Assembly: GCF_047785965.1 (NCBI RefSeq)
Contig: NZ_JBLOBF010000004.1
Span: forward strand, 1 to 64,000
DNA from: Caldisericum exile_A
GTDB taxonomy: Bacteria > Caldisericota > Caldisericia > Caldisericales > Caldisericaceae
Direction: 5' to 3'
DNA length: 64,000 bases
The notes below the pieces were generated by a model. It did not search any database. It worked only from the letters and a program-made list of their open reading frames with translations, and was not told the origin of the DNA. Within the stretch, counting starts at the first letter, position 1, and every line of letters starts with the position of its first letter. A program made the position numbers and the translations under genes. Positions 1 to 8,455 of the stretch are shown in pieces.

Positions 1-74
1 GGGATTGGAGGTAATACATTGAAGTGAAGGCAAGGCCCCGAAAGTAAAAAAGGGGGAAAGCGGGAAAAGAGGGG

Positions 75-785
75 ATGAAAAGGAATATTTTTATAAAGAA
101 TATTGATAAATTTTTAAAAAGTGCTACAATGTTTTTGATTGGAGGTGTAGCAAAAACGAAAAAAGTAATCATTTTGACACTAATTGGCATGCTTTTGTTA
201 ACATTATTGGGAGTCGTTCCCCAATCAAATCAAAATACTTTAGCTTCTAATCAGTCTCCTGCACTTGCAAGTGATGTTATAACACCATACATTAGCGAGG
301 GTGATCTTTCCATGTTAGAAAGCGCAGCAAAAGTTTACGAAGAATTATTAACAAGCTCGCAAAACAAGACATTTGATTCATTATTGAACGTCCTTTCTAA
401 TGAGAGCAAGACATTTAACGAACTTATTAGCGGTAAAACTGTTATTGTAAATGTGCCTCAAGGAAATAAGCCCCCAATTAAACCTGAATGGCACATTTAC
501 ATTCCAATCAGTGGCTCCGTCCCTAAGCACAGTCAACGGGACTACGGGCCATATTCAAACGCAGATTGGATAAATATATCGTTAAATTACTGGCCAAACT
601 ACACAATCACTTTGTATATAACTGACATAACCAACAACACCATTGTAGCAAGGGTAACAACTGCAAATGGAAGCGTCAGTTTATCATCTAATTTGAACCG
701 TGAGCACAGTTATGATGTCCACATATTCAACGCTGGAAGCGGAGATGTTTCTTACTCTGGACAAATAACTCTATCAATTAAGTAG
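75..785 (+). CDS. Secreted or membrane-anchored protein of unknown function
   Basis: I do not recognise this 236-residue protein. Residues 1-28 are basic (many Lys and Asn). A strongly hydrophobic stretch at about 30-50 (VIILTLIGMLLLTLLGVV) then looks like a signal anchor or a late signal peptide. The rest is Ser/Thr/Asn-rich. Its last 80 residues alternate polar and hydrophobic residues as in a beta-sandwich, so an extracytoplasmic location is likely. The ATG follows a purine-rich AGAGGGG with almost no spacer. An internal ATG (residue 19) also lies just before a GGAGG-containing stretch, so the start is uncertain. It sits alone beside a region of decayed mobile genes, so it may be accessory. 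Confidence 0.55.
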   Translation: MKRNIFIKNIDKFLKSATMFLIGGVAKTKKVIILTLIGMLLLTLLGVVPQSNQNTLASNQSPALASDVITPYISEGDLSMLESAAKVYEELLTSSQNKTFDSLLNVLSNESKTFNELISGKTVIVNVPQGNKPPIKPEWHIYIPISGSVPKHSQRDYGPYSNADWINISLNYWPNYTITLYITDITNNTIVARVTTANGSVSLSSNLNREHSYDVHIFNAGSGDVSYSGQITLSIK

Positions 786-841
786 CGATATCAGTATGCA
801 AAAGAGATAGAAGCAGCTAGTTCTAACGAGCCTTCCTTGTA

Positions 842-997
842 TATATAGTTGAAGTACGAAATAAAAGGAATGTGTCACAGAAAGAATTCATGAAGAAAAT
901 AAGAACAAGTCAATCTGCTATAGCAAGATTCAAGAGGAGCAAGATTAATTCCACATTGGAGTACGTTTTATGGCTTGCAGATGCTTTTAATACTTGA
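842..997 (+). pseudogene. Relic of XRE-family HTH regulator or antitoxin
   Basis: There is no usable start in this short open stretch. Its translation from about 872 reads like the HTH core of an XRE/HigA-type protein: SQKEFMKKIRTSQSAIARF, then SKINSTLEYVLWLADAFNT before a stop. That matches the usual pattern of TSQSAIAR followed by a P/S-T-L-E segment and an LA-A-F ending. It is too short (about 50 codons) for an intact regulator and lies in a region with transposase remnants. I read it as a decayed DNA-binding or antitoxin gene. No convincing toxin partner is visible. Confidence 0.45.
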
Positions 998-1374
998 CTC
1001 AAAAAATATTTAAAAGAGCAAAATATCGCCTTCTCAAAACAACAGATTATTCCAACACTTGAAGTGCGTAATTTATATCACTCACAGTTTGGTAAGCACG
1101 GATTTCGAATCGTATTTCCCCAAAAACCTTTCTTTTTACAACTATACAATCGGAAAAAACACTCCTTATGCTCTTAACTTTAATTTCTTTTTATTTTAAT
1201 ACCTATATAGTGAAACAGAAAATAGAAAAAAATATCTATACTTATGAAGTAGTTTGTTACTAAGACAAGAAAAAGAAACAGCCAAGACAGAGAAAAATTT
1301 GCCTTGGCAGAGTTAATCCTGAAACGAAGCAGTAAAGACAGATAGAATGATCTTAAATCTCTACTCTTTTCATA

Positions 1375-1551
1375 ACTATGCTGGTGTAGGTATGTTGTTT
1401 CCCTTCCTCTTATCCTCTTTGTTTTAACAAAACTATTTGTTTCAATGTCAATTCTTCCAAGATACTTCCTCTCTTGCCTTGGCTCTTTATCCCAATGGTT
1501 TATTGCCTCATAAATGTAATGTGGTTTCCTACTTTTTGCCTCACAGTATAG
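1375..1551 (-). pseudogene. Transposase N-terminal relic (IS1634/IS4-like)
   Basis: On the minus strand this translates to a segment reading YIYEAINHWDKEPRQERKYL then GRIDIETNSFVKTKR. This resembles the N-terminal region of IS1634/IS4-type transposases, which typically has Y-hydrophobic-YE, W/Y-D-E, P-R-ER-Y-LG-ID-ETG. There is no start codon and no DDE core follows. The frame stays open for some 60 more codons of unrelated sequence. I infer a decayed insertion-sequence fragment. The family assignment rests on motif resemblance only. Confidence 0.45.
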
Positions 1552-1759
1552 CTAATAACCATAAAACGAAAAAGTCAAAAGAACTATGATAGATTTTTAA
1601 AAAGATTTACATAAGTTTACTCAATACATGGTTAAGAAGAAAAAGGAATTTTGGGAAATCCAACCTTCATAAAATTTTCTGCTTATACTTGAAGTCCATA
1701 AAATTAAAAGTACTGAAAAGAAAGGCGAATTAAAGGTAGTTCATCACATAATAATGGAC

Positions 1760-2494
1760 TTAGCGTGAGCATGGGCAAAATCTTTTTAACCCAAAAAGAG
1801 CACATACAGAAGCTCCAGTTACACCAAAGAAAATAAAGGGCTTTTTCCCGATAAATTTCACTATACTACCATTTACGGAAGTTGAACCAGTTGCTATAAT
1901 CAAATCGCTCCAGGCAAGTGCTTTGTCAGTTTTTTCTGGGCCTAAAATTTTTACTCCAGATTTTTCTTTCCCAATGTTGTCGTGGTCAAGGTCAATCACT
2001 TTAATCTCAAACAATTGAGAGAGCCTACTAACCATTGCAGGTTGATAACCAATGAATGCTATTTTAGGATTAACAAAATTAGCTTCAATATGTTTTGAAA
2101 GTCTTTCCGCACAAATTTCTGGTTCGTCATTCTTGCAATGAACTGTGTTTGTAATGTAGCCAAAATGACGCATAATTGCATTTAGACTTGCAATAAATAT
2201 AGCTCTTTCAGAATTATTCAAAAGCGACATTTCAAGCAAATCAAAAACTGTGCCTTCAAAATTTGAGGGACTATCTGTAAAAGCTTGCCCTTTGCTTTGC
2301 CTGAAAGTTGCTTCAATCATAAATTCCTTTCCTTTAAGTAATGGAAAATCCTTCCGCATTGGCTCTCCTATAGCCTCTTTAGGGAGAAGCGGTCTTGCAA
2401 AAATAACACTCAATTTATCATTTTCTATATTATGTTTCTTAACTATCTCTTTAAATTTAATTTTTAACTCTTCATAGAAATTTACACCGTCCAT
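1760..2494 (-). CDS. DUF364-domain protein (putative metal-chelation domain)
   Basis: This 244-residue protein resembles the DUF364 family, proposed to chelate heavy metals but without a proven activity. Visible hallmarks are the N-terminal lobe with a GQAFTD motif near residue 70. The C-terminal Rossmann-like lobe (about 145-235) has IAFIGYQPAMV, VIDLDHDNIG and LIIATGSTSVNGS. It is the last gene of a minus-strand cluster with a molybdopterin-binding protein and a molybdate/tungstate ABC transporter. A role around Mo/W cofactor handling is therefore inferred from neighbours, not from the protein itself. The ATG follows a good GGAGG 8 nt upstream. Confidence 0.75.
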   Translation of the reverse strand: MDGVNFYEELKIKFKEIVKKHNIENDKLSVIFARPLLPKEAIGEPMRKDFPLLKGKEFMIEATFRQSKGQAFTDSPSNFEGTVFDLLEMSLLNNSERAIFIASLNAIMRHFGYITNTVHCKNDEPEICAERLSKHIEANFVNPKIAFIGYQPAMVSRLSQLFEIKVIDLDHDNIGKEKSGVKILGPEKTDKALAWSDLIIATGSTSVNGSIVKFIGKKPFIFFGVTGASVCALFGLKRFCPCSR

Positions 2495-2519
2495 AATGAC
2501 CTCCTACTTGTTAAATAAT

Positions 2520-3518
2520 TTAATCTTGCCTTAGAATTCCTCCAAGTCCCCAAGAGGCTATTTCTCTTTTTGTAATTTTTTCTTTTACCAAAATTCTTGG
2601 AAGGATAAAATCCAAAAAAGACTTTTTAAAACTTATGAATCCTGCTGATATACCAAGGAGAGGAATATCTCCAATTGAAGCAATTAGGCTCATTGAAGCA
2701 GGATTTACAGGCACACCATATCTCAAAATCTTCCCACCTGCCTCCTTTATACTCGATGCAGTTGCATCATCAGGGTCAGGTCCCATTCCACCAGTTAAAA
2801 TAATTGCTTCTACCTTTCTTTGGATTGCCTCGTCAATTGCTTTTTTAATCTCCGTTTTATCATCTCTTACAATTTTATTAAAAACAACTTGAGCGCCGTA
2901 AGATTTGAGTTTCTCAATTACCTTTTCTGTTGCCGCATCTTCTACCAATCCGTAATAAACTTCAGAACCGGTTACAATGACACCGAACCTTTTGATCATT
3001 GGTTTTACAACTCGTAAAGCGCTTTTATTATCTTTTTTGAGATCCTTTCCTATACTTTCTATTTTATCTAACAATCTTTCATTTGTTTCAATAGAGGTTA
3101 TCTTACACTTCGCAACTTGCTGATTTTCCGAAACTAAAGAGTAATTTTCTATTGTTGTGAGAATTGTCCTATTAAAACCATTTATTTTCTTTGCTATTTT
3201 ATCGTCTCCCAAAAAGATTCCGCTTTCTTTAGCTTTTATGATAGCCCACCCTTCGCTTGGCCCTGAAACATAAAGACTTTCGTCAATTAGTGAGTTCGCA
3301 ATTCTTAACGAGGCTTCATCCTGATGAATAAATCCTTCTTGTTTTTCATAAATCCAAACATATTCTTTTCCAATCATTCTAAGCATATCAAGATCCTTCT
3401 TACTTATCACATGCCCTGTTCTAAATAGAGGACCTTTGTATTTTTGTGGTATAATTTGCGTCACATCTGCACCAAGCGGAAGACCAACTGCATCTTCGAT
3501 TTTAACCTTTTTAATCAT
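2520..3518 (-). CDS. Molybdopterin-binding (MoCF-domain) protein
   Basis: The C-terminal half (about residues 175-305) is a MoaB/MogA/MoeA-type molybdopterin-binding fold. It has VIVTGSEVYYG, VRDDKTEIKKAIDEA and the signature TGGMGPDPDDAT, followed by a PVNPASM loop. The first 150 residues are not a recognisable MoeA domain II, so this is a stand-alone MoCF protein with its own N-terminal region, as often found beside Mo/W transporters. The ATG at 3518 is preferred because it has AAGGTG about 6 nt upstream; a GTG three codons earlier is possible. The gene overlaps the end of the ATPase gene by 8 nt, indicating an operon. It may sense or hand over molybdopterin; the exact role is unknown. Confidence 0.75.
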   Translation of the reverse strand: MIKKVKIEDAVGLPLGADVTQIIPQKYKGPLFRTGHVISKKDLDMLRMIGKEYVWIYEKQEGFIHQDEASLRIANSLIDESLYVSGPSEGWAIIKAKESGIFLGDDKIAKKINGFNRTILTTIENYSLVSENQQVAKCKITSIETNERLLDKIESIGKDLKKDNKSALRVVKPMIKRFGVIVTGSEVYYGLVEDAATEKVIEKLKSYGAQVVFNKIVRDDKTEIKKAIDEAIQRKVEAIILTGGMGPDPDDATASSIKEAGGKILRYGVPVNPASMSLIASIGDIPLLGISAGFISFKKSFLDFILPRILVKEKITKREIASWGLGGILRQD

Positions 3519-4563
3519 TTTCAACACCTTCTTTGTTTAAGTTTTTGTCATAAGGAATTAAGTGAATGTTCTTTGGTTCTATTTCTAATGTCACACTATC
3601 TCCTGCCCTAAGATTAAGTTCCTCAAAATCTTTTGCTGACATTAAAGAAACAATATTTACTCCAATATCTATATCAAACCTAACAAAAAATCCCTTTTCT
3701 AAAATTTTGACAACTGTACCCTCAAACTCGTTAATTTTATTCTCCTTATATTTTTTAAGTACCACATTTTCTGGTCTTATTGAAAGATACACTTTCCCCT
3801 CTGCTTTTTCATAGGTAAAAAAATTTAATTCTTGGTTAATAGAAACAAAAGAGCCTTTTTTATCCAATGTTCCAATGCCTTCGAAAATGTTTTCTATTCC
3901 TGTAAGTTCTGCAACAAATTTTGACCGAGGAAATGTAAAAATCTCTTTAGGAGTTCCAATTTGTTCAATTGTTCCATTCTTCATCACTGCAATTCTATCG
4001 GAGAGGAAAAGTGCTTCTTCAAAATCATGGGTCACATGTATAACAGTTAATAAGAATTTCTTCTTTATCCTATCCAAATTTTTCCAAACAACTCTTTTAA
4101 TGCTTGCATCCAGAGAAGATGTAGGTTCATCAAGCAGAAGTAGTTTTGGATTTCTAATTAAAGCCCTTGCAAGTGCTACCCTTTGCTTTTCACCTTGAGA
4201 AAGCGTAGAAGGATGTCTATTTAATAGGTGTTTTATGTTAAGAAATTCTATGACTTCTTCGTCTAATTGAACTTTGCCTAAGGTAATATTTTCGTAGACT
4301 GTAAGATGTGGAAGCAAAAGATAATCTTGTGGAACATAGCCAATTCCTCTGTCTTTAGGGTGGATATTTGTAATTTCTGTATTATTTAAAATAATCTTTC
4401 CGTTACTAACTCTGTATCTTCCTGCAATCGTTTCAAGGAGAAGAGTTTTTCCTGAACCTGTTGTTCCCAAGACTGTGAAATATTCGCCTTTTTGAACGGA
4501 GAGATTTATATCTTTTAGAGAAAAATTTCCGAACTTAATACTTAGGTTTTCAATAACTAACAT
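3511..4563 (-). CDS. modC: Molybdate/tungstate ABC transporter ATP-binding protein
   Basis: This is the ATPase of the Mo/W importer. It has Walker A GTTGSGKT (about residues 33-40), a Q-loop, signature LSQGEKQRVALARAL, Walker B LLLLDEPTSSLD and the switch His in VIHVTHD. After about residue 230 comes a TOBE-type oxyanion-binding region (FEGTVVKILEKGFFVRFDI), the usual regulatory tail of ModC/WtpC. Its start overlaps the upstream permease gene, so the three genes are translationally coupled. The ATG at 4563 is chosen over an in-frame GTG (4578); RBS evidence does not settle it. Molybdate and tungstate importers cannot be told apart from the ATPase. Confidence 0.88.
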   Translation of the reverse strand: MLVIENLSIKFGNFSLKDINLSVQKGEYFTVLGTTGSGKTLLLETIAGRYRVSNGKIILNNTEITNIHPKDRGIGYVPQDYLLLPHLTVYENITLGKVQLDEEVIEFLNIKHLLNRHPSTLSQGEKQRVALARALIRNPKLLLLDEPTSSLDASIKRVVWKNLDRIKKKFLLTVIHVTHDFEEALFLSDRIAVMKNGTIEQIGTPKEIFTFPRSKFVAELTGIENIFEGIGTLDKKGSFVSINQELNFFTYEKAEGKVYLSIRPENVVLKKYKENKINEFEGTVVKILEKGFFVRFDIDIGVNIVSLMSAKDFEELNLRAGDSVTLEIEPKNIHLIPYDKNLNKEGVEND

Positions 4564-5329
4564 TTCTTTCAAAAGCACCTCTTACCATGAAAAGAATCAA
4601 AAAAGAGATTATAATCATTAATACTCCTGTACTTACTGCAAAATCCATATCACCAGAGGCAATTCCTAAGAATATAGCAATTGGGAAAGTTTCTGTCCTC
4701 ATTTTGGTTGCCCCTGCTATCATAAGAGTTGCACCAAACTCTGCAATAGCCCTGCTCCATCCTGTAATTAAACCAGTGAAAATTCCATCTTTTGCTAAGG
4801 GAATAATAATTTTTTTAAAAACCTCAAAGTCGGAGAGTCCCATTGACTTTCCAATAAATTCGTATCTTTTACTTATTTTTGAAAACACAACCTCTATATT
4901 TCTTTCAACATATGGAGTTATCACAATGAACTGTGCAAAGACAACACCAAGTGGCGAAAAAAGAAATTGAATACCTATTTTCTCAAACAATGAACCAACT
5001 TTCCCGCCAAAGAGAATCAAATATGCAAGTCCCAAAACAAGAGGAGGAAGAAAAATTGGAATATCCATTATATCCTTTATTATTTCCTTTCCCAAAAAAT
5101 CGTTTTTAGAAAGAACATAGGCAATAGGAATTGAAAATAAAAGTGATATTAAAAGCGAGATTGAAGAAGTTAGCAAAGAAAACTTTAAGGAAAATAGAAA
5201 TTCCTTTGACTTAAAAGTTTTTAACAAAATGTAAGGATTAACTCTTAAAAAGAGCGAAGAAACGCCAGATACAACAATGATAACAAAAACTATCAAAAAT
5301 ATTTGTGCTATTGAATCAAATTTCCTCAT
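4550..5329 (-). CDS. modB: Molybdate/tungstate ABC transporter permease
   Basis: This 259-residue integral membrane protein has about six hydrophobic segments and the BPD-transporter coupling loop. The conserved EFGATLMIAGATKMRTETFP segment near residue 195 is characteristic of ModB/WtpB permeases. It forms the channel through which the oxyanion delivered by the binding protein enters. Its ATG overlaps the stop codon of the upstream binding-protein gene (ATGA), and its end overlaps the ATPase gene. The order A-B-C is therefore one operon. Confidence 0.88.
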   Translation of the reverse strand: MRKFDSIAQIFLIVFVIIVVSGVSSLFLRVNPYILLKTFKSKEFLFSLKFSLLTSSISLLISLLFSIPIAYVLSKNDFLGKEIIKDIMDIPIFLPPLVLGLAYLILFGGKVGSLFEKIGIQFLFSPLGVVFAQFIVITPYVERNIEVVFSKISKRYEFIGKSMGLSDFEVFKKIIIPLAKDGIFTGLITGWSRAIAEFGATLMIAGATKMRTETFPIAIFLGIASGDMDFAVSTGVLMIIISFLILFMVRGAFERNVSY

Positions 5330-6099
5330 TTATTTATAACTTCGTAACCATATTTCTTGAATATGTTGATACCTTCGTCTGAAAGGACGAAATTCATAAA
5401 TTTTTCCGCCCCCTCTTTATTCTCTGAAAACTTCAATATTGAAATTGGCACTTTTTCTACAATAAGATATTGTTTCTCAATTGGGATTGCCTCTACATTT
5501 TTACCAAATTGTGATTCGGCAGTTTTCCAAACGATTGATGCGTCAATATCAGTTGTATCAACATCGAGAACCAGCTTGTTGACAGTACCTTCTCTTACAA
5601 CAACATTTTTTAAAACCTCATTGTATATTCCCGCCTTCTCAAACATCTTTTTGGTGATTGGTCCAATTGACAGTGATGTTTCATCACCCAAAGCAAGCTT
5701 TAAGCCTGGAGATTTTAAATCAAGAAGACCTCTTATATTCTTAGGGTTTCCTTTTTTAACAACTATTACAGGCTCGTGATATACAAACTCTACACCCTTT
5801 TCTATAAAGCCTTTTTCTTCGGCCTTTTTGTAGTGATCTAAGCCTCCCGGCATAAAGATGTCGCCCTTTTTCGTGTTTTCAATTTGAGCAAGCAAAGTTC
5901 CGCTTCCTCCATAAATCACATTTACGGTAATACCAGTCTTCTTGTTATAGATATCAACAATTTCATCGACAGGTCCTTTTAATCCAGCTCCAGCATACAT
6001 AAGAATAGGTAATTTTGATTCCTTTTTGCAGGAAGCAAAACCAACAAGCGCAATAAGTGTTGACATTGCTAAAAGAATCTTTCTAAGCGTTTTTCCCAT
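5326..6099 (-). CDS. modA: Molybdate/tungstate-binding lipoprotein of ABC transporter
   Basis: This is a periplasmic or surface substrate-binding protein. The N-terminus has a lipoprotein signal (basic start, hydrophobic core, lipobox LVGFASC with Cys at about 24). The mature part has the ModA layout: YAGAGLKGPVDEIVDIYNKK, YGGSGTLLAQIE, GDIFMPGG, then a conserved domain with LALGDETSLSIGP. The final SDEGINIFKKYGYE is the usual end of this family. It is the first gene of the cassette, with GGAG about 8 nt before the ATG and a clear promoter just upstream. Whether it prefers molybdate or tungstate cannot be read from the sequence; tungstate would fit a thermophile. Confidence 0.88.
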   Translation of the reverse strand: MGKTLRKILLAMSTLIALVGFASCKKESKLPILMYAGAGLKGPVDEIVDIYNKKTGITVNVIYGGSGTLLAQIENTKKGDIFMPGGLDHYKKAEEKGFIEKGVEFVYHEPVIVVKKGNPKNIRGLLDLKSPGLKLALGDETSLSIGPITKKMFEKAGIYNEVLKNVVVREGTVNKLVLDVDTTDIDASIVWKTAESQFGKNVEAIPIEKQYLIVEKVPISILKFSENKEGAEKFMNFVLSDEGINIFKKYGYEVINK

Positions 6100-6131
6100 T
6101 TTTATCTCCTTATAGCATTTTCTTGGTAATA

Positions 6132-6159
6132 ATTATATCTATAAAGTTGCCAAAGTCAA
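6132..6159 (-). promoter_or_regulatory. Promoter of the mod/MoCF/DUF364 operon
   Basis: On the minus strand a -35 box TTGACT (6159-6154) and a perfect -10 TATAAT (6137-6132) are separated by 16 nt. The expected start is about 25 nt before the modA ATG, with an SD (AAGGAG) in that short leader. The leader is far too short for a Moco riboswitch. Confidence 0.6.
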
Positions 6160-6588
6160 GACATTTTTCAATTCTACAATTTAGAACCTTGCTAAACAAA
6201 ATGAAGGAAATTGAATACTTTGTAATGATTTTTGGTGACCTTCAATAAAAGTTTGTGTTTCCTATGAATATTGGTGATTGACATTTTAAAACATTACAAG
6301 GAGGATTCTTATATTTCTTGCAAAAGAAGGGTAAAATTTTTTGCAAAAAGATTGTTTTATAAGGCAAAAATCACTTCAATAATTATAATACTATAATACT
6401 TTGGATTAAATTAATTTTAAAGTTGAATAACTCAAAGAGATTTTAGTCGAAGATAGAGTTTTGTGTAAAAGCATTACAAGAATAGTTTTAATTGTGTAAA
6501 AATGCAATTTTTTAAAATATAATTTAAAACACTTCAATTATTATTATCCTGTAAAGGTTTATCTTAAACACTCAGTAAGAAAGAAATA
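6160..6588. other. AT-rich intergenic region, no gene seen
   Basis: This gap of more than 400 nt is very AT-rich and holds no convincing ORF or structured RNA. Two short similar stretches, each beginning CACTTCAAT and followed by alternating A/T (near 6372 and 6531), are visible. They are too few and imperfect to be a repeat array. Confidence 0.4.
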
Positions 6589-6906
6589 GTGTTTAACTTA
6601 TTTTTCTTAATTTTTTTACTTATTCTTTCATTTTGTAATCTCGGCTTAAATTTTTCCGTTAATATAGTTGTTAACACGTTAAGTGAAATGCTGTATTACT
6701 CAATAGGTATGGTTCTTCATAAAGCCAAGAGAAATTGGTTTATAGGAATAAGAACGCCTTGGATACTTTCACCCGATACGGTTTGGGAAAAAACTCATAA
6801 ACAAGGGGGCATTACTAACAAGGGTGCATTACTTTTTAAGATATTTAGTAATTTTCCTATTTCGAATATAGCAAAGAACAGAAAAATGCTATATAATGAA
6901 GCATAG
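6589..6906 (+). pseudogene. SdpI-family membrane protein fragment
   Basis: The fragment contains the diagnostic C-terminal SdpI/YhfL motif: KRNWFIGIRTPWILSPDTVW followed by EKTHKQGG. It is preceded by a hydrophobic stretch (about residues 4-26). SdpI proteins are polytopic immunity/signalling proteins of about 200 residues with transmembrane helices both before and after this motif. Here nothing like the N-terminal DUF1648 part precedes it, the helices that should follow HKQGG are missing, and the only start is a GTG without an SD. I read it as a truncated, probably non-functional copy rather than a real 105-residue gene. Confidence 0.55.
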
Positions 6907-6916
6907 GAGGTGAATT

Positions 6917-7840
6917 ATGCCGTTAGTAAGAACTGATGAACTATTTAAAAAGGCATACGGAAAGTATGCAATTGGTGCATTTAACGTAAATAATATGGAG
7001 ATTCTTCAAGGTGTAATTGAAGCAGCAAAGGAAGAAAGATCTCCTGTAATTCTTCAAATCTCAAAGGGTGCAAGAAATTATGCAAAGCTTGTCTATCTTA
7101 TGAAACTCATTGAGGCAGCTACAATTGATGCACCTGAAATTCCCATTGCAGTACATCTTGATCATGGCGATTCGTTTGAACTTTGCAAAGAAGTTATTGA
7201 TGCAGGATTTACATCTGTTATGATCGATGGATCTCATCTGCCATTTGAGGAAAATGTCGCCCTTACTAAGAAGGTTGTTGATTATGCACATTCAAAAGGT
7301 GTAGTTGTAGAGGGTGAATTAGGAAAACTCCAGGGAATTGAGGAGCATGTCGTTTCGGATGAGGCTGTTTATACAGATCCCGATAAGGCAGTTGAATTTG
7401 TTGAAAGGACTGGCGTTGATTCTCTCGCAATTGCAATTGGAACTTCACATGGTGCATATAAATTCAAAGGGGAACCAAAACTTGATTTTGAAAGACTTCA
7501 AGAAATTGCAAAGAGACTTCCAGGATTCCCATTGGTATTACATGGTGCTTCATCTGTGCTTCCTCAGTATGTTGAAAAAATTAATAAGTATGGTGGAAAA
7601 ATTGGAGATGCAAAAGGAGTACCTGAAGATATGTTAAGGAAAGCAACCACAATGGGAATTACAAAGATAAACATTGATACAGACCTTAGACTTGCGATGA
7701 CTGCAACAATAAGAGAAATCTTTGCACTCCATCCAGAAGAATTTGATCCACGAAAGTATCTTGGACCAGCAAGAGATGAGATAAAGAATCTTGTGAAACA
7801 CAAGATTAGAGATGTATTAGGTTCATCGAATACGATTTAG
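6917..7840 (+). CDS. fba: Fructose-bisphosphate aldolase, class II
   Basis: This enzyme catalyses the reversible cleavage of fructose 1,6-bisphosphate to DHAP and glyceraldehyde 3-phosphate in glycolysis/gluconeogenesis. The 307-residue length and motifs are typical of zinc-dependent class II aldolases. These are AFNVNNMEILQ near the start, the metal/catalytic region HLDHGDS (residues 80-86), GFTSVMIDGSHLPFEEN, EGELGKLQGIEE, IGTSHGAYKF, LHGASSV and KINIDTDLR. An AGGAGG lies 7 nt before the ATG. It is monocistronic, closed by a rho-independent terminator about 30 nt downstream. Confidence 0.95.
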   Translation: MPLVRTDELFKKAYGKYAIGAFNVNNMEILQGVIEAAKEERSPVILQISKGARNYAKLVYLMKLIEAATIDAPEIPIAVHLDHGDSFELCKEVIDAGFTSVMIDGSHLPFEENVALTKKVVDYAHSKGVVVEGELGKLQGIEEHVVSDEAVYTDPDKAVEFVERTGVDSLAIAIGTSHGAYKFKGEPKLDFERLQEIAKRLPGFPLVLHGASSVLPQYVEKINKYGGKIGDAKGVPEDMLRKATTMGITKINIDTDLRLAMTATIREIFALHPEEFDPRKYLGPARDEIKNLVKHKIRDVLGSSNTI

Positions 7841-7867
7841 ATCAAATCGTAGATTTGAAATTTGAAT

Positions 7868-7900
7868 AAAGGGGGCTATTCGGCCCTCTTTAGTTTTATT
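7868..7900 (+). terminator. Terminator after fba
   Basis: A hairpin of AAAGGGGGC and GCCCTCTTT around a TATTCG loop is followed by a T-rich tract (AGTTTTATT). It is the only strong hairpin between fba and the cold-shock gene. Confidence 0.75.
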
Positions 7901-8042
7901 CAAAATGGCCTATATTATTTAAGTTAAGAAAAATTAATAAAAATAAGTTAGAGCGTTTATAAATCAAAAGCTAAGAAAGATATGTTTTTGGTAAGAGCGA
8001 ATTTATCATTGCAAATTTCTGAAATAGGTGTATTATAGGTTA

Positions 8043-8066
8043 CTATCGTAAAAAGATAGAATTTTT
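8043..8066 (+). promoter_or_regulatory. Small hairpin in the cold-shock gene leader
   Basis: CTATC and GATAG pair around a 7-nt A-rich loop, followed at once by AATTTTTT, about 20 nt before the cspA-like ATG. It could be an mRNA-leader structure that affects translation at low temperature, or a weak attenuator. It is weak (5 bp) and unproven. Confidence 0.25.
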
Positions 8067-8087
8067 TAAGAAGGTTGGTAAGTAAGA

Positions 8088-8297
8088 ATGGAAAGATTCA
8101 GAGGAACAGTCAAGTGGTTTAACGCTCAGAAAGGATTTGGTTTCATTGTCCCAGATGATGGAAGCAAAGACTTATTTGTCCACTACTCTTCAATTAAGGC
8201 TAATGGTTTTAGATCCTTAAAAGAAGGCGACAAGGTCGAGTACGAAGTAGAAAAAACTGATAAAGGTGCAAAAGCTGTCAACGTTACAATTATATAG
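8088..8297 (+). CDS. csp: Cold-shock protein (CSD family)
   Basis: This is a 69-residue single-domain OB-fold nucleic-acid chaperone. RNP1 (KGFGFI) and RNP2 (LFVHYS) are intact and the GTVKWFNAQKGFGFI start is canonical. It is expected to bind single-stranded RNA/DNA and melt mRNA structure. The long leader (more than 180 nt after the previous terminator) fits csp genes, whose 5' UTRs are often regulatory. It is monocistronic, followed by a strong terminator. Confidence 0.93.
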   Translation: MERFRGTVKWFNAQKGFGFIVPDDGSKDLFVHYSSIKANGFRSLKEGDKVEYEVEKTDKGAKAVNVTII

Positions 8298-8318
8298 TTT
8301 GACCGATTGACTAAAAAG

Positions 8319-8350
8319 TTGCCCGGGTTTTCCCGGGCAATAATTATTTT
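8319..8350 (+). terminator. Terminator after cold-shock gene
   Basis: A perfect 9-bp stem, TTGCCCGGG and CCCGGGCAA with a TTTT loop, is followed by TAATTATTTT. It is very stable and GC-rich compared with the surroundings. Confidence 0.85.
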
Positions 8351-8455
8351 AGAAGAAAAAAATCCTAAATTCTAACATAATTTTTATTATTGTAAGAAAC
8401 TTATAGAAGGAGGAGTATCTTTTCTAAATAGTTCAAGGAGACCTTTGTCTTTTGA

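Noticed and set aside
1000..1150. RelE/HigB-type toxin partner for the XRE relic
   Set aside because: A 40-codon stretch (EVRNLYHSQFGKHGFRIVF) is vaguely similar but too short and without start or key residues.
6372..6560. Possible CRISPR-like or direct repeats (CACTTCAAT-A/T motif)
   Set aside because: Only two imperfect short copies, no regular spacing and no cas genes.
6100..6588. Moco/Tuco riboswitch before modA
   Set aside because: A good promoter places the start only about 25 nt before the ATG, and no matching structured leader is seen.
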